This document shows, one piece after another, positions 62,352 through 64,000 of a DNA stretch of 64,000 nt. The notes beneath the pieces are model-generated. The model made no database searches, was not told the origin of the DNA, and worked only from the letters and a program-made list of their open reading frames with translations. Position numbers and translations under genes: made by a program. The DNA is taken from assembly GCA_913775725.1 (NCBI GenBank), contig CAJYNG010000006.1, positions 1 to 64,000 of the forward strand, read 5' to 3'. Numbering within the stretch: the first letter of the stretch is position 1; the number at the start of each line of letters is the position of its first letter. This stretch comes from an uncultured Stenotrophomonas sp. (GTDB taxonomy: Bacteria; Pseudomonadota; Gammaproteobacteria; Xanthomonadales; Xanthomonadaceae).

Positions 62352-64000
62352 ATGAAATCCACTCTCTGCCTGTTGCTCGCGAGCCTGATGACCACGACCG
62401 CTACCGCCGCCACGCCGCCTGTTCCGCCGGATGCCGCCAAGCACCCGCATGTGGTCAAGGCGCCGTTCGGCGCGATCCGTAACGATGACTATTACTGGCT
62501 GCGCGACGACAAGCGCGAGAACAAGGACATGCTGGCCTACCTGCAGGCCGAGAATGCCTACGCCGACCAGCTGCTGGCACCGCTGAAGCCGCTGGAAGAC
62601 ACCCTGTACAAGGAGATCGTCGGCCGCATCAAGCAGGACGATTCCAGCGTGCCGGCGCGCGAGCGCGGCTACTGGTACTACAGCCGTTTCGAGACCGGCC
62701 AGGACTACCCGATCCACGCGCGTCGCAAGGGCAGCATGGACGCGGCCGAAGAGATCCTGCTGGACGTCAACACGATGGCCGCTGGCAAGGGTTACTTCAG
62801 CGTCGGCTCGATGGAAGTCAGCCAGGACAACCAGCTGCTGGCCTGGGCCGATGATGATGTGGGCCGCCGCCAGTACAAGATCCGCTTCAAGGACCTGGCC
62901 ACCGGCAAGGTGCTGCCCGATGTGATCACCGGCAGCTCCGGCGATCTGGTCTGGGCCGACGACAACCGCACCGTGCTGTATGTCGAGAACGATCCGGAAA
63001 CGCTGCTGACCGTGCGCGTGAAGAAGCACGTGCTGGGCACGCCGGCCAGCGCTGACATCGTCGTCTACGAAGAGAAGGACGACAGCTTCTACATGGGCAT
63101 CGGCCGTACCCGCGACGATCGCTTCATCACCATCGGTGTGCACAGCACCGTGTCTTCGGAAGAGCGCTACGCGCCGGCCAGCGACCCGACGAACTTCACC
63201 GTACTGGCCCCGCGCCAGCGCGATGTCGAGTACGACGCCGACCACTACGATGGCCGCTGGGTGATCCGCACCAACGACGGTGCGAAGAACTTCAAGCTGG
63301 TCACCGCACCGACCGATGCCACCTCGCGCGTGCAGTGGAAGGACTGGATCGCACACGACGATGCAGTGTTCATCGAAGGCTTCGAACTGTTCGATGGCTA
63401 CACCGCCATCGCCGAACGTTCCGAAGGCCTGGAGCGCATCCGCCTGCTGTTCAAGGATGGCCGCAGCGACTACGTGAAGGCCGACGAGCCGGCGTATTCA
63501 ATGGGCCTGGGTGACAACACCGAGGCCGATACGCCGTGGCTGCGCTACGTCTATACCTCGATGACCACCCCGACCACCGTGTTCGAACTGAACACCGCCA
63601 CCGGTGAGCGCCGCCAGCTGAAGGTGCAGCCGGTGATCGGCTATGATGCGTCGAAGTACGAAACCGACCGCGTCTGGATCACCGCGCGCGATGGCGTGAA
63701 GGTGCCGGTGTCGCTGGTCTACCGCAAGGGCTACCAGAAGGATGGCAAGGGCGCGCTGTTCCAGTACGCCTATGGCAGCTATGGCATGTCGATGGATCCG
63801 TACTTCAACCAGACCGCGGTGAGCCTGCTCGACCGTGGCGTGGTGTATGCCATCGCCCACATCCGCGGTGGCCAGGAAATGGGCCGCGACTGGTATGAAA
63901 ACGGCAAGCTGCTGCACAAGCAGAACACCTTCAACGACTTCATCGACGTCACCCGTGGCCTGGTGGCGCAGGGCTGGGCGGCGAAGGATCGCGTCGCCGC
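62352..64000 (+). CDS. ptrB: Exported oligopeptidase B family peptidase (S9A), partial
   Basis: The gene runs off the window after about 549 residues, so the catalytic region is mostly missing. The start MKSTLCLLLASLMTTTATAA gives a signal peptide, unusual for oligopeptidase B, which is cytosolic in E. coli. The N-terminal block PFGAIRNDDYYWLRDDKREN and the propeller repeats identify the family; the sequence YAYGSYGMSMDPYFNQTAVS and IAHIRGGQEMGRDWYENGKL at the end is the start of the catalytic domain. The nucleophile is not yet reached. An upstream ATG at 62331 would add seven residues. ggag lies about 10 nt before 62352. Confidence 0.9.
   Translation, partial: MKSTLCLLLASLMTTTATAATPPVPPDAAKHPHVVKAPFGAIRNDDYYWLRDDKRENKDMLAYLQAENAYADQLLAPLKPLEDTLYKEIVGRIKQDDSSVPARERGYWYYSRFETGQDYPIHARRKGSMDAAEEILLDVNTMAAGKGYFSVGSMEVSQDNQLLAWADDDVGRRQYKIRFKDLATGKVLPDVITGSSGDLVWADDNRTVLYVENDPETLLTVRVKKHVLGTPASADIVVYEEKDDSFYMGIGRTRDDRFITIGVHSTVSSEERYAPASDPTNFTVLAPRQRDVEYDADHYDGRWVIRTNDGAKNFKLVTAPTDATSRVQWKDWIAHDDAVFIEGFELFDGYTAIAERSEGLERIRLLFKDGRSDYVKADEPAYSMGLGDNTEADTPWLRYVYTSMTTPTTVFELNTATGERRQLKVQPVIGYDASKYETDRVWITARDGVKVPVSLVYRKGYQKDGKGALFQYAYGSYGMSMDPYFNQTAVSLLDRGVVYAIAHIRGGQEMGRDWYENGKLLHKQNTFNDFIDVTRGLVAQGWAAKDRVA

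Overview
The window is a dense, high-GC chromosomal segment with about 50 protein genes. It looks like Stenotrophomonas (S. maltophilia complex) or a very close Xanthomonadaceae relative. The reasons are the many GTAG-headed palindromic REPs that resemble the SMAG repeats described from S. maltophilia, a short HrpM-like OpgH, an algZ-algR-hemC order, a lipoyl-bearing LpdA next to a two-lipoyl PdhB, and a YajQ c-di-GMP protein. The genus is an inference from these features. No rRNA, tRNA, CRISPR array, prophage or insertion sequence was recognised.

Layout. 1-5.7 kb: tail of a chemotaxis receptor, a DUF2628 protein, a 56-residue small protein, a TonB-dependent receptor with a possible Fur box, and opgH. 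5.7-9.6 kb: carboxylesterase, AlgZ/AlgR-type LytS/LytTR pair, hemC. 9.7-17.1 kb: DUF481 barrel, LolA-like lipoprotein, WYL regulator, metQ, glpK, glpD, OmpW. 17.2-22.9 kb: hypoxanthine-type DNA glycosylase, pdhB, lpdA, outer-membrane barrel. 23.2-30.6 kb: the complete atpIBEFHAGDC operon. 30.6-33 kb: GtrA, glmU, GNAT. 33-40.7 kb: an ABC exporter (membrane-fusion protein, ATPase, two permeases) followed by an NtrC-type response regulator and its kinase. 40.7-48.5 kb: glmS, CBS protein, two VOC proteins (one gloA), a cysteine-synthase-like PLP enzyme, a small unknown, opdA. 48.5-54.1 kb: SDR, DUF1415, benzaldehyde dehydrogenase, aryl-alcohol dehydrogenase and a GAF-Fis regulator. 54.1-64 kb: yajQ, an EamA transporter, metNI, a lipocalin, a small membrane protein, two exported S9 peptidases around an aminotransferase.

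The most interesting system is the exporter locus. Upstream of its membrane-fusion gene lies a near-consensus sigma54 promoter with exact GG-N10-GC spacing. Behind it sit six TGTCCG/CGGACA half-sites in about 70 bp, including a 16-bp perfect palindrome. The same strand encodes a sigma54-activator response regulator and kinase downstream, so the locus looks like an exporter that carries its own two-component sigma54 control. The array reaches into the divergent glmS promoter.

The second theme is intergenic repeats. There are about 20 GTAG hairpins, mostly inverted pairs, and two of them supply the stop codon of a gene (glpD and a GNAT gene). One lies inside the atp operon. There are also long perfect palindromes of two other families (66 bp, 62 bp and 38 bp). 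Several genes have an ATAAT-type -10 only 5-7 nt before the start codon, which suggests leaderless mRNAs.
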